Shown piece by piece: positions 6,911-14,622 of a stretch of 32,694 nt of DNA. Source of the stretch: DASRRB01 sp036732755. Lineage in GTDB: Bacteria > Planctomycetota > B15-G4 > SIAN01. The notes under the pieces were generated by a model. That model did not search any database. It was not told the origin of the DNA and was given only the letters and a program-made list of their open reading frames with translations. How positions within the stretch are numbered: position 1 is the first letter of the stretch; every line of letters starts with the position of its first letter. The DNA lies in the NCBI GenBank assembly GCA_036732755.1, contig DAINBU010000052.1, positions 1 through 32,694 of the forward strand, read 5' to 3'. The position numbers and the translations under genes are program-made.

Positions 6911-7665
6911 TCAGCTCCCGCCCTTCGCGAAGAGGATCTCGTCGAGGCCGACGACGAAGCGGTCGAGCTTCATCACACGGCGACAGGCGAGGAGGACGCC
7001 GGGCAGGTAGGCCTCGCGGCTGTAGGTCACGTGCTCGATGGTGAGCTTCTGGCCGAGCTCGCCGAAGCAGACGGACTGCTCGGCGACGACGCCCGGCAGG
7101 CGCAGGCTGTGGACGGGAATGCCCGAGCGCAGCTCGCCGCGCGCGACGCCGCCGGCCGGGACGATCGTCGCTCCGCGCGACCGCGCGAGCCGCTCGGCGG
7201 TCGAAATGGCGGTCCCGCTCGGCGCGTCGACCTTCTGGGCGTGGTGCGCCTCGACGATCTCGACCGCGGGGAGGTGCTCGGCCGCGATCTCGGCGAGCCG
7301 CATCATCAGCACCGCGCCGATCGCGAAGTTGGGCGCGAGGATCCCGCCGCGCTTCAGCGCCTCGCACTGCCGCGCGAGCTCGCCGCGCGTCGCACCGTCG
7401 ACGCCGCTCGTCCCGATCACGGGGCGCGCCCCCGCCTCGAGGATCGCGAGCGCGTTGGCGCGCACGCAGTCGGGGCGCGTGAAGTCGACGACCACGTCGG
7501 CGCGCTCNNNNNNNNNNCGCGGCGGATCGTGCCGGCGAGATCGTCGCCGCGCCCGCAGGCGCCGACCACCTCGAGCCCCTCCGCCCCGCCGATCGCGGTG
7601 ACGGCGAGCGTCCCCATGCGGCCGGCCGCCCCGTTGACGACGACGCGCGTCGCGGCCGGGCTCAT
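6911..7665 (-). CDS. dapB: 4-hydroxy-tetrahydrodipicolinate reductase, interrupted by an assembly gap
   Basis: Makes tetrahydrodipicolinate for lysine and meso-diaminopimelate, the peptidoglycan cross-linking amino acid. The N-terminal piece has the nucleotide-binding motif VNGAAGRMG. After the gap come VVDFTRP, IGTSG, the catalytic signature IVEAHHAQKVDAPSGTA (with the His-His and Lys-x-Asp-x-Pro-Ser-Gly-Thr elements) and VHSLRLPG. Ten Ns (7508-7517) fall between the Rossmann start and VVVDFTRP. The two sides are in different frames, and roughly 20 residues usually found there are missing, so the frame change is an artefact of gap size rather than a mutation. The start ATG overlaps the ddl stop by 4 nt (ATGA), implying coupled translation. 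Confidence 0.93.
7508..7517. other. Assembly gap (10 N)
   Basis: Ten consecutive Ns inside dapB. A fixed run of 10 looks like a scaffolding placeholder. Comparison with the usual DapB length suggests the true missing sequence is longer, perhaps around 60 bases. Confidence 0.97.
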
Positions 7666-8738
7666 TTCGCGACCGCCGCGCGCGCGCGCCCGTTCTCGCC
7701 CTCGAGCGCGAGCTCGACGAGCCGGTGGAAGAAGTCGGGGAGCGTCCAGCCCGCCGCGATCGCCGCCTTCGGCAGCAGCGACTCACGCGTCACGCCCGGC
7801 AGCGAGTTGAGCTCGAGGAACCACGGCACGCCGTCGCGCATGATGAAGTCGACGCGCGCGAAGCCGCGGCAACCGAGCGCGACGTAGGCGGTCGTCGCCG
7901 CGGCGCGGATCCGCTCGAGCTGCGGCGCCGGGAGCGGCGCGGGACAGATCTCGTCGGTGAGGCCGGCCGTGTACTTGGCCTCGTAGTCGAACATCCGCCC
8001 GTCGCGCGGGCGGATCAGGACGGGCGGGAGCGCCTCGACGCCGTGTTCGGGATTCCCGAAGACGGCGCAGGTCACCTCGTCGCCCGCGACGACCTCCTCG
8101 ACGAGGACCCCGGTCACGCCCTCGACCGCGAAGGCGAGCGCGAGCGCGTCCTCGAGCCCTTCGGGCCCCGCGACGCGCGAGAGGCCGACGCTCGAGCCCG
8201 CGTCGACGGGCTTGACGATGACGGGGAAGACGAGCGCGCGCGCCTTCGCGAGCGCGGCGGCGCGCTCGGCCGGCGGTTCGGTCGCGCGCACGACCGCGCC
8301 GAGCGGCATCTTGAGCGACGTCGTCGCGGCCAGCACCGATTTCGCGCGCCCCTTGTCCATGGCGAGCGCGGAGGCGAGCACGCCGGGGCCGGCCCACGGG
8401 ATCCCGAGCACGCGCAGGAACCCCTGCAGCGAGCCGTCCTCGCCGAGCGTGCCGTGCACGATCGGGAAGGCGACCTCGATCTCGGCGCGCACGAAGCGCA
8501 GCGTTTTGTCGAGCGGGAGCGCCTGCGGCTGCTGCGCGAGCCGTGTTGCCGCGCCTGCGCCCTCCGCCGCGCCGCGCGGCCGCGCGAGCGCCCACGTGCC
8601 GTCGCGCCGCATGTGGATCAGGAGGAGCTCGCAACCCGCCGCCTGCAGCGCCTCGGTGACGCAATCGGCGCTGCGGATCGAGACCTCGTGCTCGGCGGAA
8701 GGTCCGCCGAAGAAGACGCCTGCCCGGATTCCCGCCAT
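7662..8738 (-). CDS. ddl: D-alanine--D-alanine ligase
   Basis: 358 residues. Joins two D-alanines with ATP for the peptidoglycan stem peptide, in the cytoplasm. It shows the N-terminal signature FFGGPSAEHEVS (9-20, catalytic E16), VHGTLGEDGSLQG in the central part, the ATP-grasp stretch VFPVIVKPVDAGSSVGLS, FARVDFI and the C-terminal signature ELNSLPGVT. Length is close to the family norm. It sits between the UDP-sugar pyrophosphorylase gene (85 bases upstream) and dapB (4-nt overlap downstream), both linked to the cell wall. The ATG at 8738 has no recognisable Shine-Dalgarno sequence, and a TATCAT -10-like box lies 8 bases in front, so the message may be leaderless or nearly so. Confidence 0.95.
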   Translation of the reverse strand: MAGIRAGVFFGGPSAEHEVSIRSADCVTEALQAAGCELLLIHMRRDGTWALARPRGAAEGAGAATRLAQQPQALPLDKTLRFVRAEIEVAFPIVHGTLGEDGSLQGFLRVLGIPWAGPGVLASALAMDKGRAKSVLAATTSLKMPLGAVVRATEPPAERAAALAKARALVFPVIVKPVDAGSSVGLSRVAGPEGLEDALALAFAVEGVTGVLVEEVVAGDEVTCAVFGNPEHGVEALPPVLIRPRDGRMFDYEAKYTAGLTDEICPAPLPAPQLERIRAAATTAYVALGCRGFARVDFIMRDGVPWFLELNSLPGVTRESLLPKAAIAAGWTLPDFFHRLVELALEGENGRARAAVAK

Positions 8739-8746
8739 GGCGCAGG

Positions 8747-8752
8747 ATGATA
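8747..8752 (-). promoter_or_regulatory. Possible -10 box for a near-leaderless ddl transcript
   Basis: TATCAT on the minus strand (5 of 6 with TATAAT), with a poor TTCAAG -35 candidate 16 bases upstream. Initiation 6-8 bases downstream would fall within a few bases of the ddl ATG. Confidence 0.3.
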
Positions 8753-8823
8753 GGAAGCTGCGCTGCCGCTTGAAGCGGAGCCGGGGCTGCCTGAATTCCC
8801 CTTCATGCTCTCCTGGCAGGCTC

Positions 8824-10221
8824 TCAGTCGAGCAGGATGCGCCGGGCCTGGAGATGTCCGGCGCCCCGGAACCGGCTCGCGAGTTCGGCCCGGTCGAGGG
8901 CGAAGAGGGGCCCGATCTCGACACGCGCGGCCGGGTCGTCGACCTTCATGCCGGCGTCGGCGAGCCACGCCCGGAACAGGTCCGACTGCGCCTGGATCGC
9001 CGTCTCGGCCGAGTCCTCGCCCGTCTTGTTCTTCACCGGCGCGAACTCTTCGTTGCGGGCCACCTCCATCGCGAGGACCGACTTCGCGAGCGTGAGGCCG
9101 TCGAAGACGAAGCTCTCGAACTTGATCCCGTTCGGCTCGCCGGGGTGGACCACCTCGCCGCGCTCGTCCACGTAGGGGATCTTCTTGCGGGCGACGTGCA
9201 GCGTCAGCTCGACGTCGCCGCGTCCGAGCCGGCGCAGGAACGGCAGGCTGAAGGCGTGGATCGCGACGCTTCCGGCGCCGAAGTGGAGGCGTCCGTCGGG
9301 GCCCTTCGAGTCGCGCTGCGCGGCGGGCAAGTCGGAGTACTCGACGATGCCCGGCTTGCCGTCGACGAGGGCGTAGACCCCCACCTTCTCGGCGGCGTCG
9401 CGCTTCGCCAAGACCTTGAGCGAGAACTCCGACTCGCGCCGCAGGTGGTGGCCGAGGAAGACCGGGTCGGCGACCTTCACGAGGGGGTTGTCGACCTGGA
9501 AGTAGAAGACGGTGTCGACGCCCCGTTTGGAGAGGAAGTCGAGGATGCCGGAGGCGTGCAGCGCGCGGAAGACGCCGCCGTGGCCGTCGGGGCTGAGGAA
9601 GATGCGGCCGCGCTCGGCGAGCAGGAGGCGGCCGTCGCGGTCGAGCGCCGGAAGCATCCCCTGCTCGAAGAAGCGCACGAGCTTCGAGTCGAGCCCGAAA
9701 AAGGCGTGCTCCTCGAAGTAGCGGCGCGTCGCCTCGTGGTTGTCGGGCGAGACGAGCAGCAGCAGGGGGCACTGCTTGCCGTGCCGGCGCGCCAGCGCGA
9801 GCACCTTCTCCGCGTGGATCTGGAAGAGCGTCTTCCCGCTCACCGGGCCGATCGGGTAGGTCCCCTTCGGAGCGTCGTAGCCCAGGCGCGTCGCCTGGCC
9901 GCCCGCGACGATCAGCACCGCGACGCGTCCCTCGCGCAGCGCCTCCTCGCCCGCCTTGCGGCTCTTCGCCTCCTCGCGCCGCTCCGCCTCCGTCGCGGGC
10001 GGGGCGATGATCGGCGCGGGCGCGAGCGCCGGCGTGCGCACGGCGTCGTCGGCGGCGAGGTGCTGCTCGATGAGGCGCCGCACGCGCTTGAGCTCGATGG
10101 CGCGCAGCTGGGCGAGCAGCGTCCCCTGCTCGTCGGAGGGGAGCTCGTCGAAGAACCGGAAGACGTGCCCCTGCTCGGCCTCGCAGAAGGCGGCCCGCAG
10201 TGCCTTGTCCGTCCGCGTCAC
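8824..10221 (-). CDS. UDP-sugar pyrophosphorylase, UAP/UGP (UDPGP type 1) family
   Basis: 465 residues from a GTG at 10221, 10 bases after the fabF stop. The ATG at 10293 would overlap fabF by 62 bases and add residues that do not look conserved. Members make UDP-N-acetylglucosamine (or UDP-glucose) from UTP and the sugar-1-phosphate. The nucleotide-binding loop VAGGQATRLGYDAPKG (~105-120) and YPIGPVSGKTLFQIHAEK are the family signature. Further in come SPDGHGG, FYFQVDNPLV, KVGVY and GIKFESFVFD. This is the eukaryote-like family, not GlmU, so no acetyltransferase domain is present. Next to ddl and dapB, UDP-N-acetylglucosamine for peptidoglycan or lipid A is the likelier product. UDP-glucose or UDP-N-acetylgalactosamine cannot be ruled out. 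Confidence 0.88.
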   Translation of the reverse strand: MTRTDKALRAAFCEAEQGHVFRFFDELPSDEQGTLLAQLRAIELKRVRRLIEQHLAADDAVRTPALAPAPIIAPPATEAERREEAKSRKAGEEALREGRVAVLIVAGGQATRLGYDAPKGTYPIGPVSGKTLFQIHAEKVLALARRHGKQCPLLLLVSPDNHEATRRYFEEHAFFGLDSKLVRFFEQGMLPALDRDGRLLLAERGRIFLSPDGHGGVFRALHASGILDFLSKRGVDTVFYFQVDNPLVKVADPVFLGHHLRRESEFSLKVLAKRDAAEKVGVYALVDGKPGIVEYSDLPAAQRDSKGPDGRLHFGAGSVAIHAFSLPFLRRLGRGDVELTLHVARKKIPYVDERGEVVHPGEPNGIKFESFVFDGLTLAKSVLAMEVARNEEFAPVKNKTGEDSAETAIQAQSDLFRAWLADAGMKVDDPAARVEIGPLFALDRAELASRFRGAGHLQARRILLD

Positions 10222-10231
10222 GGGGTCCGCG

Positions 10232-11479
10232 TCAACCGCGCGTATGTGCTCGGAACGCGAGGCAGGCGTTGTGGCCGCCGAAGCCGAGCGCATTGCAGAT
10301 CGCGGCGCGCACGCGCATCTCGCGCGCTTCGCGCGGCACGTAGTCGAGGTCGCACTGCGGATCGGGATGGTCGAGGTTGCGCGTCGGGTGGACCACGCCG
10401 CGCGCCACCGAGAGCGTCGAGACCAGCGCGCCGATGGCGCCGGCGGCCCCGAGCAGGTGGCCGATCATCGACTTGGTCGATGAAACTGCGAGTTTCCGTG
10501 CATGATCGCCGAACAGCCCCTTGAGCGCGCGCGTCTCGACGATGTCGTTGTATTCGGTCGAGGTGCCGTGCGCGTTCACGTAGTCGACGCCGTCGGGCGA
10601 GAGCCCGCCGTCCTTGAGCGCGATCGCCATCGCGCGCTGCGGCCCGGCGCCGTCCTCCTTCGGTGCGGTGATGTGGTGCGCGTCGGCGGTGGCGCCGAAG
10701 CCGCAGAACTCGGCGAAGATCTGGGCGCCGCGCTTGCGGGCGTGCTCGAGCTCCTCGAGGACGAGGATCGCCGAGCCCTCGCCCATCACGAAGCCGTCGC
10801 GCTCCTTGTCGAACGGCCGGCTGGCGGCGGGCGGATCGTCGTTGCGGCGCGACATCGCCTTGAGCGCGCAGAAGCCGCCGATGGCGAGCGGCGTGATGGT
10901 CGCCTCGGAGCCGCCGGCAATCATCACGTCGGCTTCGTCGTATTGGATCATGCGCAGCGCCATGCCGAGCGCGTGGGACGCCAAAGCGCACGCGGACGCG
11001 GTGGCGAAGTTCGGCCCCTCGAAGCCGTGCACGATCGAGATCTGGCCGGCCGCCGCGTTCATCATCATCTTCGGGATGAAGAACGGGCTGATGCGGTCGG
11101 GGCCGCGCTCGATGAGGACGCGGTCCATCCGCTCGATCTCGTTCAGGCCGCCGATGCCCGAGCCGATCAGGACGCCGACCCGCGTCGGGTCGAACTTCGC
11201 CTCCTTCAGCTTCGAGTTCTTCAGCGCCTCGTCGGACGCCGCCAGGGCGATCTGCGTGAAGCGGTCGAGCTTCTTCGACTCGACGACCGGGAAGAACGCC
11301 TCGGTCTTGAAGTCGCGGCACTCCCCCGCGATGCGCGTCGGGAAGGCGGCGGCGTCGAACGCCGTGATCGGCGCGATGCCGCTCTCCCCCCGGAGCATGC
11401 GCTCGAAGGTGACCTCGACCCCCACGCCCAGCGGCGTGATGCAGCCCAGGCCCGTGACGACGACTCGGCGCTTCGCCAT
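10232..11479 (-). CDS. fabF: 3-oxoacyl-[acyl-carrier-protein] synthase II
   Basis: 415 residues. Condenses malonyl-ACP with acyl-ACP in fatty acid elongation. The thiolase-fold catalytic triad is complete: C164 in ATASACALASHA, H304 in VNAHGTSTEYND and H341 in SMIGHLLGAAGA. The N-terminal VVVTGLGCITPLG is typical. It starts 9 bases after acpP, and its ribosome site GGAG overlaps the acpP stop, so translation is probably coupled to the carrier protein it uses. The acpP-fabF order is the usual one. Confidence 0.97.
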   Translation of the reverse strand: MAKRRVVVTGLGCITPLGVGVEVTFERMLRGESGIAPITAFDAAAFPTRIAGECRDFKTEAFFPVVESKKLDRFTQIALAASDEALKNSKLKEAKFDPTRVGVLIGSGIGGLNEIERMDRVLIERGPDRISPFFIPKMMMNAAAGQISIVHGFEGPNFATASACALASHALGMALRMIQYDEADVMIAGGSEATITPLAIGGFCALKAMSRRNDDPPAASRPFDKERDGFVMGEGSAILVLEELEHARKRGAQIFAEFCGFGATADAHHITAPKEDGAGPQRAMAIALKDGGLSPDGVDYVNAHGTSTEYNDIVETRALKGLFGDHARKLAVSSTKSMIGHLLGAAGAIGALVSTLSVARGVVHPTRNLDHPDPQCDLDYVPREAREMRVRAAICNALGFGGHNACLAFRAHTRG

Positions 11480-11488
11480 CGGCGGGGA

Positions 11489-11728
11489 TTACTCCACCCG
11501 CTCCTTGATGTACTTGATGGCGTCGCCGACGGTCTGGATCTTCTCGGCGTCCTCGTCGGGGATGTTCACGTCGAACTCGTCCTCGAACTCCATGACGAGC
11601 TCGACCGTGTCGAGCGAGTCCGCGCCAAGATCGTTCACGAACGAGGTCTCCATCGTGATCTTGTCACGGCTGGCGCCCATCTGTTCGCAGATGATGTTGA
11701 TGACCCGTTCGTCAATCGTCTGAGACAC
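11489..11728 (-). CDS. acpP: Acyl carrier protein
   Basis: 79 residues from a GTG at 11728, chosen because GGAGG lies 9 bases upstream; the ATG at 11755 would add nine non-ACP residues. It carries growing acyl chains on 4'-phosphopantetheine attached to the serine of GADSLDTVELV, which matches the family motif. The protein is small, acidic and helical as expected. It lies between fabG and fabF in a fatty acid synthesis cluster. The 155 bases upstream of it are longer than other gaps in the cluster and may hold a separate promoter, which fits the high ACP levels cells need. Confidence 0.97.
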   Translation of the reverse strand: MSQTIDERVINIICEQMGASRDKITMETSFVNDLGADSLDTVELVMEFEDEFDVNIPDEDAEKIQTVGDAIKYIKERVE

Positions 11729-11817
11729 CCGTCGGTCCTCCAATCCTTCTCGCATGGTCGACGTGCCGTGCCGCGCGCCCGGCTCGGGGCATCTGCCCCG
11801 GGGACGACAGCGCGGGG

Positions 11818-11823
11818 ACTATA
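11818..11823 (-). promoter_or_regulatory. Possible -10 box of an acpP promoter
   Basis: TATAGT on the minus strand (5 of 6 with TATAAT) about 90 bases upstream of the acpP GTG, in the 155-base gap after fabG. No good -35 box lies 16-18 bases upstream. Confidence 0.35.
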
Positions 11824-11883
11824 CCGCCTCCGATTCCCGAATTGCCTGCCCGGGCGCCCTCGGACGCCGCCCGGCGCGATCGG

Positions 11884-12666
11884 TCACCCGCCGAATCCGC
11901 CGATCGCCAGCCCGCCGTCGATCGGGACGACGGTCCCCGTCACGTAGCTCGCCGCGTCGCTGCAGAGGAACGCGACGAGCGCGGCGACGTCGTCGCCCGT
12001 GCCGAAACGGCCGAGGGGGATCGACTTCAGGGAATTCTGCTTGATCTCGGCGCTGAGACCGTTCGTCATGTCGGTCTCGATGAAGCCGGGGCAGACGACG
12101 TTCGCCGTCACCTTGCGCCCGCCGAGCTCCTTGGCGAGCGAGCGGGTGAGGCCGAACAGGCCCGACTTCGCGGCCGCGTAGTTCGCCTGGCCGGCGTTCC
12201 CGATCATCCCGACGATCGACGAAATGTTGACGATGCGACCGGCGGGGCTCTTGAGAAGAGCGCGCAATGATGCGCGGCAGAAGAGGAAGACGCCTTTCAG
12301 ATCGACGTCGATCACGGCGTCCCAGTCCTCGTCCGACATGCGCATCGCGAGTCCGTCGCGCGTGAGGCCGGCGTTGTTCACGACGATGTCGAGCCGGCCC
12401 ATCTCTTCGACGACGCGCTTCACCCCGTCCTGGATCGCCTTGGCGTCGGCGATGTCGATCGCGAGCGCGAGCGCTCTACGGCCGGCCGCCTCCGCCGCGC
12501 CCTTCGTCTCCGCCAGCGCTTCGACGCTGCGCGCGACCAGGGCGACGTCGGCGCCGTCGCGCGCGAGCCGCTGTGCGATCGCCCGGCCGATGCCGCGCGA
12601 CGCTCCCGTGACCAAGGCGACGCGCCCCTGGAGCGGACCGCCCGAAGCACCCGCCTCCGGCGTCAC
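11884..12666 (-). CDS. fabG: 3-oxoacyl-[acyl-carrier-protein] reductase
   Basis: 260 residues from a GTG at 12666 that overlaps the fabD stop by 4 nt (GTGA) and follows a purine-rich GGAAGGGG ribosome site. NADPH-dependent short-chain reductase that reduces 3-oxoacyl-ACP. The cofactor motif GASRGIG (21-27), NNAG (97-100) and catalytic S150, Y163 and K167 (NISSIVGMIGNAGQANYAAAK region) are all present. The asparagine of the usual N-S-Y-K tetrad falls in VIDVDLKG and is an aspartate here (D122). The first ~12 residues are a Gly/Pro-rich extension. Position between fabD and acpP makes the assignment firm. Confidence 0.96.
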   Translation of the reverse strand: MTPEAGASGGPLQGRVALVTGASRGIGRAIAQRLARDGADVALVARSVEALAETKGAAEAAGRRALALAIDIADAKAIQDGVKRVVEEMGRLDIVVNNAGLTRDGLAMRMSDEDWDAVIDVDLKGVFLFCRASLRALLKSPAGRIVNISSIVGMIGNAGQANYAAAKSGLFGLTRSLAKELGGRKVTANVVCPGFIETDMTNGLSAEIKQNSLKSIPLGRFGTGDDVAALVAFLCSDAASYVTGTVVPIDGGLAIGGFGG

Positions 12667-13607
12667 TTCGCCCCCCCTTCCGCGGCGGCGCGCTCGCCGC
12701 CGGGTTTCTGCACGTTGACGCACTTCGCCCGCGGGTCGATCTTGCCGACCAGGCCGGTCAGCACGCTGCCCGGCCCGACCTCGACGAATTCCTGCACGCC
12801 CTCCCCGATCAGCGACCGCACGCTCTTCTCCCAGAGCACCGGCGCCGTCACCTGCTTCAGGAGGGTCGCGCGGAGCTGTGCGAGGTCGCCGTGCGGCGCG
12901 GCGGTCACGTTCGACACCACCGGGATCGCCGGCGGCGAGAGCTTCACCGACGCGAACGCCGCCTCGAGCAGCGCCAGCGCTGGTTCCATCAACGGAGAGT
13001 GGAACGCGCCGGCGACCTTGAGCGCCACCGCTCTACGGATCCCCTCGCCCTTCGCGCCCGCCACCAGCCGCTCGAGCGCCATCTTGGTGCCGGAGACGGC
13101 GATGTTCCCGGGGCCGAGGAAGTTCGCCGGCTGCAGCACGTCGCCCTGCCCGAACTTCGCGCAGACGGCGCGCGCCTGCTCCTCGGTCGCGCCCAACAGG
13201 GCGACCATGCCGCTCGCGTTCGCGTCGGAGGCGCGCTGCATCGACTGGCCGCGCGCGCGCACCAGCCGCAGCGCGTCCTCGAGCGAGAGCGAGCCCGCGA
13301 ACCAGAGCGCCGTGTATTCGCCGAGCGACAGCCCGGCCGCGCACGCGAAGTCGGCGCGGCGCAGCTCGCCGCGCTCTTCGAGGGCCGCCACGATCGCCGC
13401 GCTGCAGGCGAGGATCGCCGGCTGGCAGACGTCGGTCGCCGCGAGCCGCTCCTCCGGCCCCTCGAGGCAGAGTTGCGTCAGCGGCATGCCGAGCACTTCG
13501 TCGGCGCGCGCGAAGACTCCGCGAGCCGCCGCCGACGCCGAGTGGAATTCGCGGCCCATGCCGACGTGCTGGGCGCCCTGGCCCGGGAACAGGATCGCGC
13601 GCTTCAT
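12663..13607 (-). CDS. fabD: Malonyl-CoA:acyl-carrier-protein transacylase
   Basis: 314 residues. Moves malonyl from CoA to ACP to feed chain elongation. It begins AILFPGQGAQHVGMG, the conserved start of the family. The nucleophile is S94 in GLSLGEY, R119 lies in RARGQSMQ, and the catalytic histidine is H203 in AFHSPLM. Length is normal. The ATG has GGAG 7 bases upstream and follows fabH by 25 bases. The 3' end overlaps fabG by 4 nt. Confidence 0.97.
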   Translation of the reverse strand: MKRAILFPGQGAQHVGMGREFHSASAAARGVFARADEVLGMPLTQLCLEGPEERLAATDVCQPAILACSAAIVAALEERGELRRADFACAAGLSLGEYTALWFAGSLSLEDALRLVRARGQSMQRASDANASGMVALLGATEEQARAVCAKFGQGDVLQPANFLGPGNIAVSGTKMALERLVAGAKGEGIRRAVALKVAGAFHSPLMEPALALLEAAFASVKLSPPAIPVVSNVTAAPHGDLAQLRATLLKQVTAPVLWEKSVRSLIGEGVQEFVEVGPGSVLTGLVGKIDPRAKCVNVQKPGGERAAAEGGAK

Positions 13608-13632
13608 GCGGGACTCCGGGACGCGTCCGGTC

Positions 13633-14622
13633 TCACCAGCGCAGCGCGCCGGAGCCCCAGGTGAGCCCGGCGCCGAACGCGCAGAAGACCACCAGCTTCC
13701 CGCGCGAGGAGTCGAGCACGCCGCTGCGCACCGCCTCGTCGAAGGCGATCGGGATCGAGGCGGCCGACGTGTTGCCGTACTTCTCGATGTTGACGTAGAT
13801 GCGCTCGGCCGGGATGCCGAGGCGCTCGCGCGCGCTCTCGATGATGCGCAGGTTGACCTGGTGCGGGATGACGAAGCCGAGCTCGAGCTCGGGGTTCGCC
13901 TTCACCTGCTCCTCGACCAGCTCGACCATCTTGCTCACGGCGAACTTGTAGACCTCGCGGCCGCGGATGCGCATGAAGTGGTGGCCGGCGGCCATCAGCT
14001 CCGGAGTCGGCCGCTCCAGCGAGCCGCCGGTGCGGATCCACATGACCTCGTAGCCGGAGCCGTCCGCGAAGATCCGCGACGGCAGCACCTCGCCGCGCGT
14101 GAACTCGTTCGAGAGCACCGCCGCGCCCGCGCCGTCCCCGAAGAGGATGCACGAGGTGCGGTCGGTGTAGTCGACGATGCGCGACAGCGTCTCCGCGCCG
14201 ATCAGCAGGATGTTCTTCGCCGCCCCCGACGCGATGAGCGCGCGGGCGACCGTCATCCCGTACAGGAAGCCGGTGCACGCGGCGGAGATGTCGAACGCGG
14301 CGGCGCGCGTCGCGCCGAGCTGCACCTGGATCTTGCACGCGGTCGACGGGAACTGGTTGTCGGGCGTGACCGTCGCGACCATCACGACGTCGATGTCCTG
14401 CGGCGTGAGCCCGGCGTCGGCGATGGCGCGCCGGCCCGCCTCGAGCGCGAGCGTCGCGGTCGACTCGCCCGCCCCGACCACGCGGCGCTCCTTGATGCCG
14501 GTGCGCGACGTGATCCACTCGTCGCTCGTGTCGACCATCTTCTCGAAGTCCTGGTTGCGCAGGATCTTCGCGGGGACGCACGACCCGGTGCCGCGGATGC
14601 CGACGCGCGCGAGCTGCGTCAC
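13633..14622 (-). CDS. fabH: 3-oxoacyl-[acyl-carrier-protein] synthase III
   Basis: 329 residues. Starts fatty acid synthesis by condensing an acyl-CoA, commonly acetyl-CoA, with malonyl-ACP. Catalytic triad C116 (SAACTGFLYG), H254 (VIPHQVN) and N284 (YGNTSAAS) is complete. The N-terminal GTGSCVPAKI and DTSDEWITSRTGIKERR are diagnostic. The start is a GTG at 14622 overlapping the plsX stop by 4 nt (GTGA), with GGAG 8 bases upstream. The primer preference (straight or branched) cannot be read from the sequence. Confidence 0.97.
   Translation of the reverse strand: MTQLARVGIRGTGSCVPAKILRNQDFEKMVDTSDEWITSRTGIKERRVVGAGESTATLALEAGRRAIADAGLTPQDIDVVMVATVTPDNQFPSTACKIQVQLGATRAAAFDISAACTGFLYGMTVARALIASGAAKNILLIGAETLSRIVDYTDRTSCILFGDGAGAAVLSNEFTRGEVLPSRIFADGSGYEVMWIRTGGSLERPTPELMAAGHHFMRIRGREVYKFAVSKMVELVEEQVKANPELELGFVIPHQVNLRIIESARERLGIPAERIYVNIEKYGNTSAASIPIAFDEAVRSGVLDSSRGKLVVFCAFGAGLTWGSGALRW

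Noticed and set aside
6911..7665. dapB as a frameshifted pseudogene
   Set aside because: The frame change coincides with the run of Ns; both halves are otherwise well conserved.
8212..10524. 770-codon plus-strand frame opposite ddl and the pyrophosphorylase
   Set aside because: Spans two recognised genes on the other strand and has no motif of its own.
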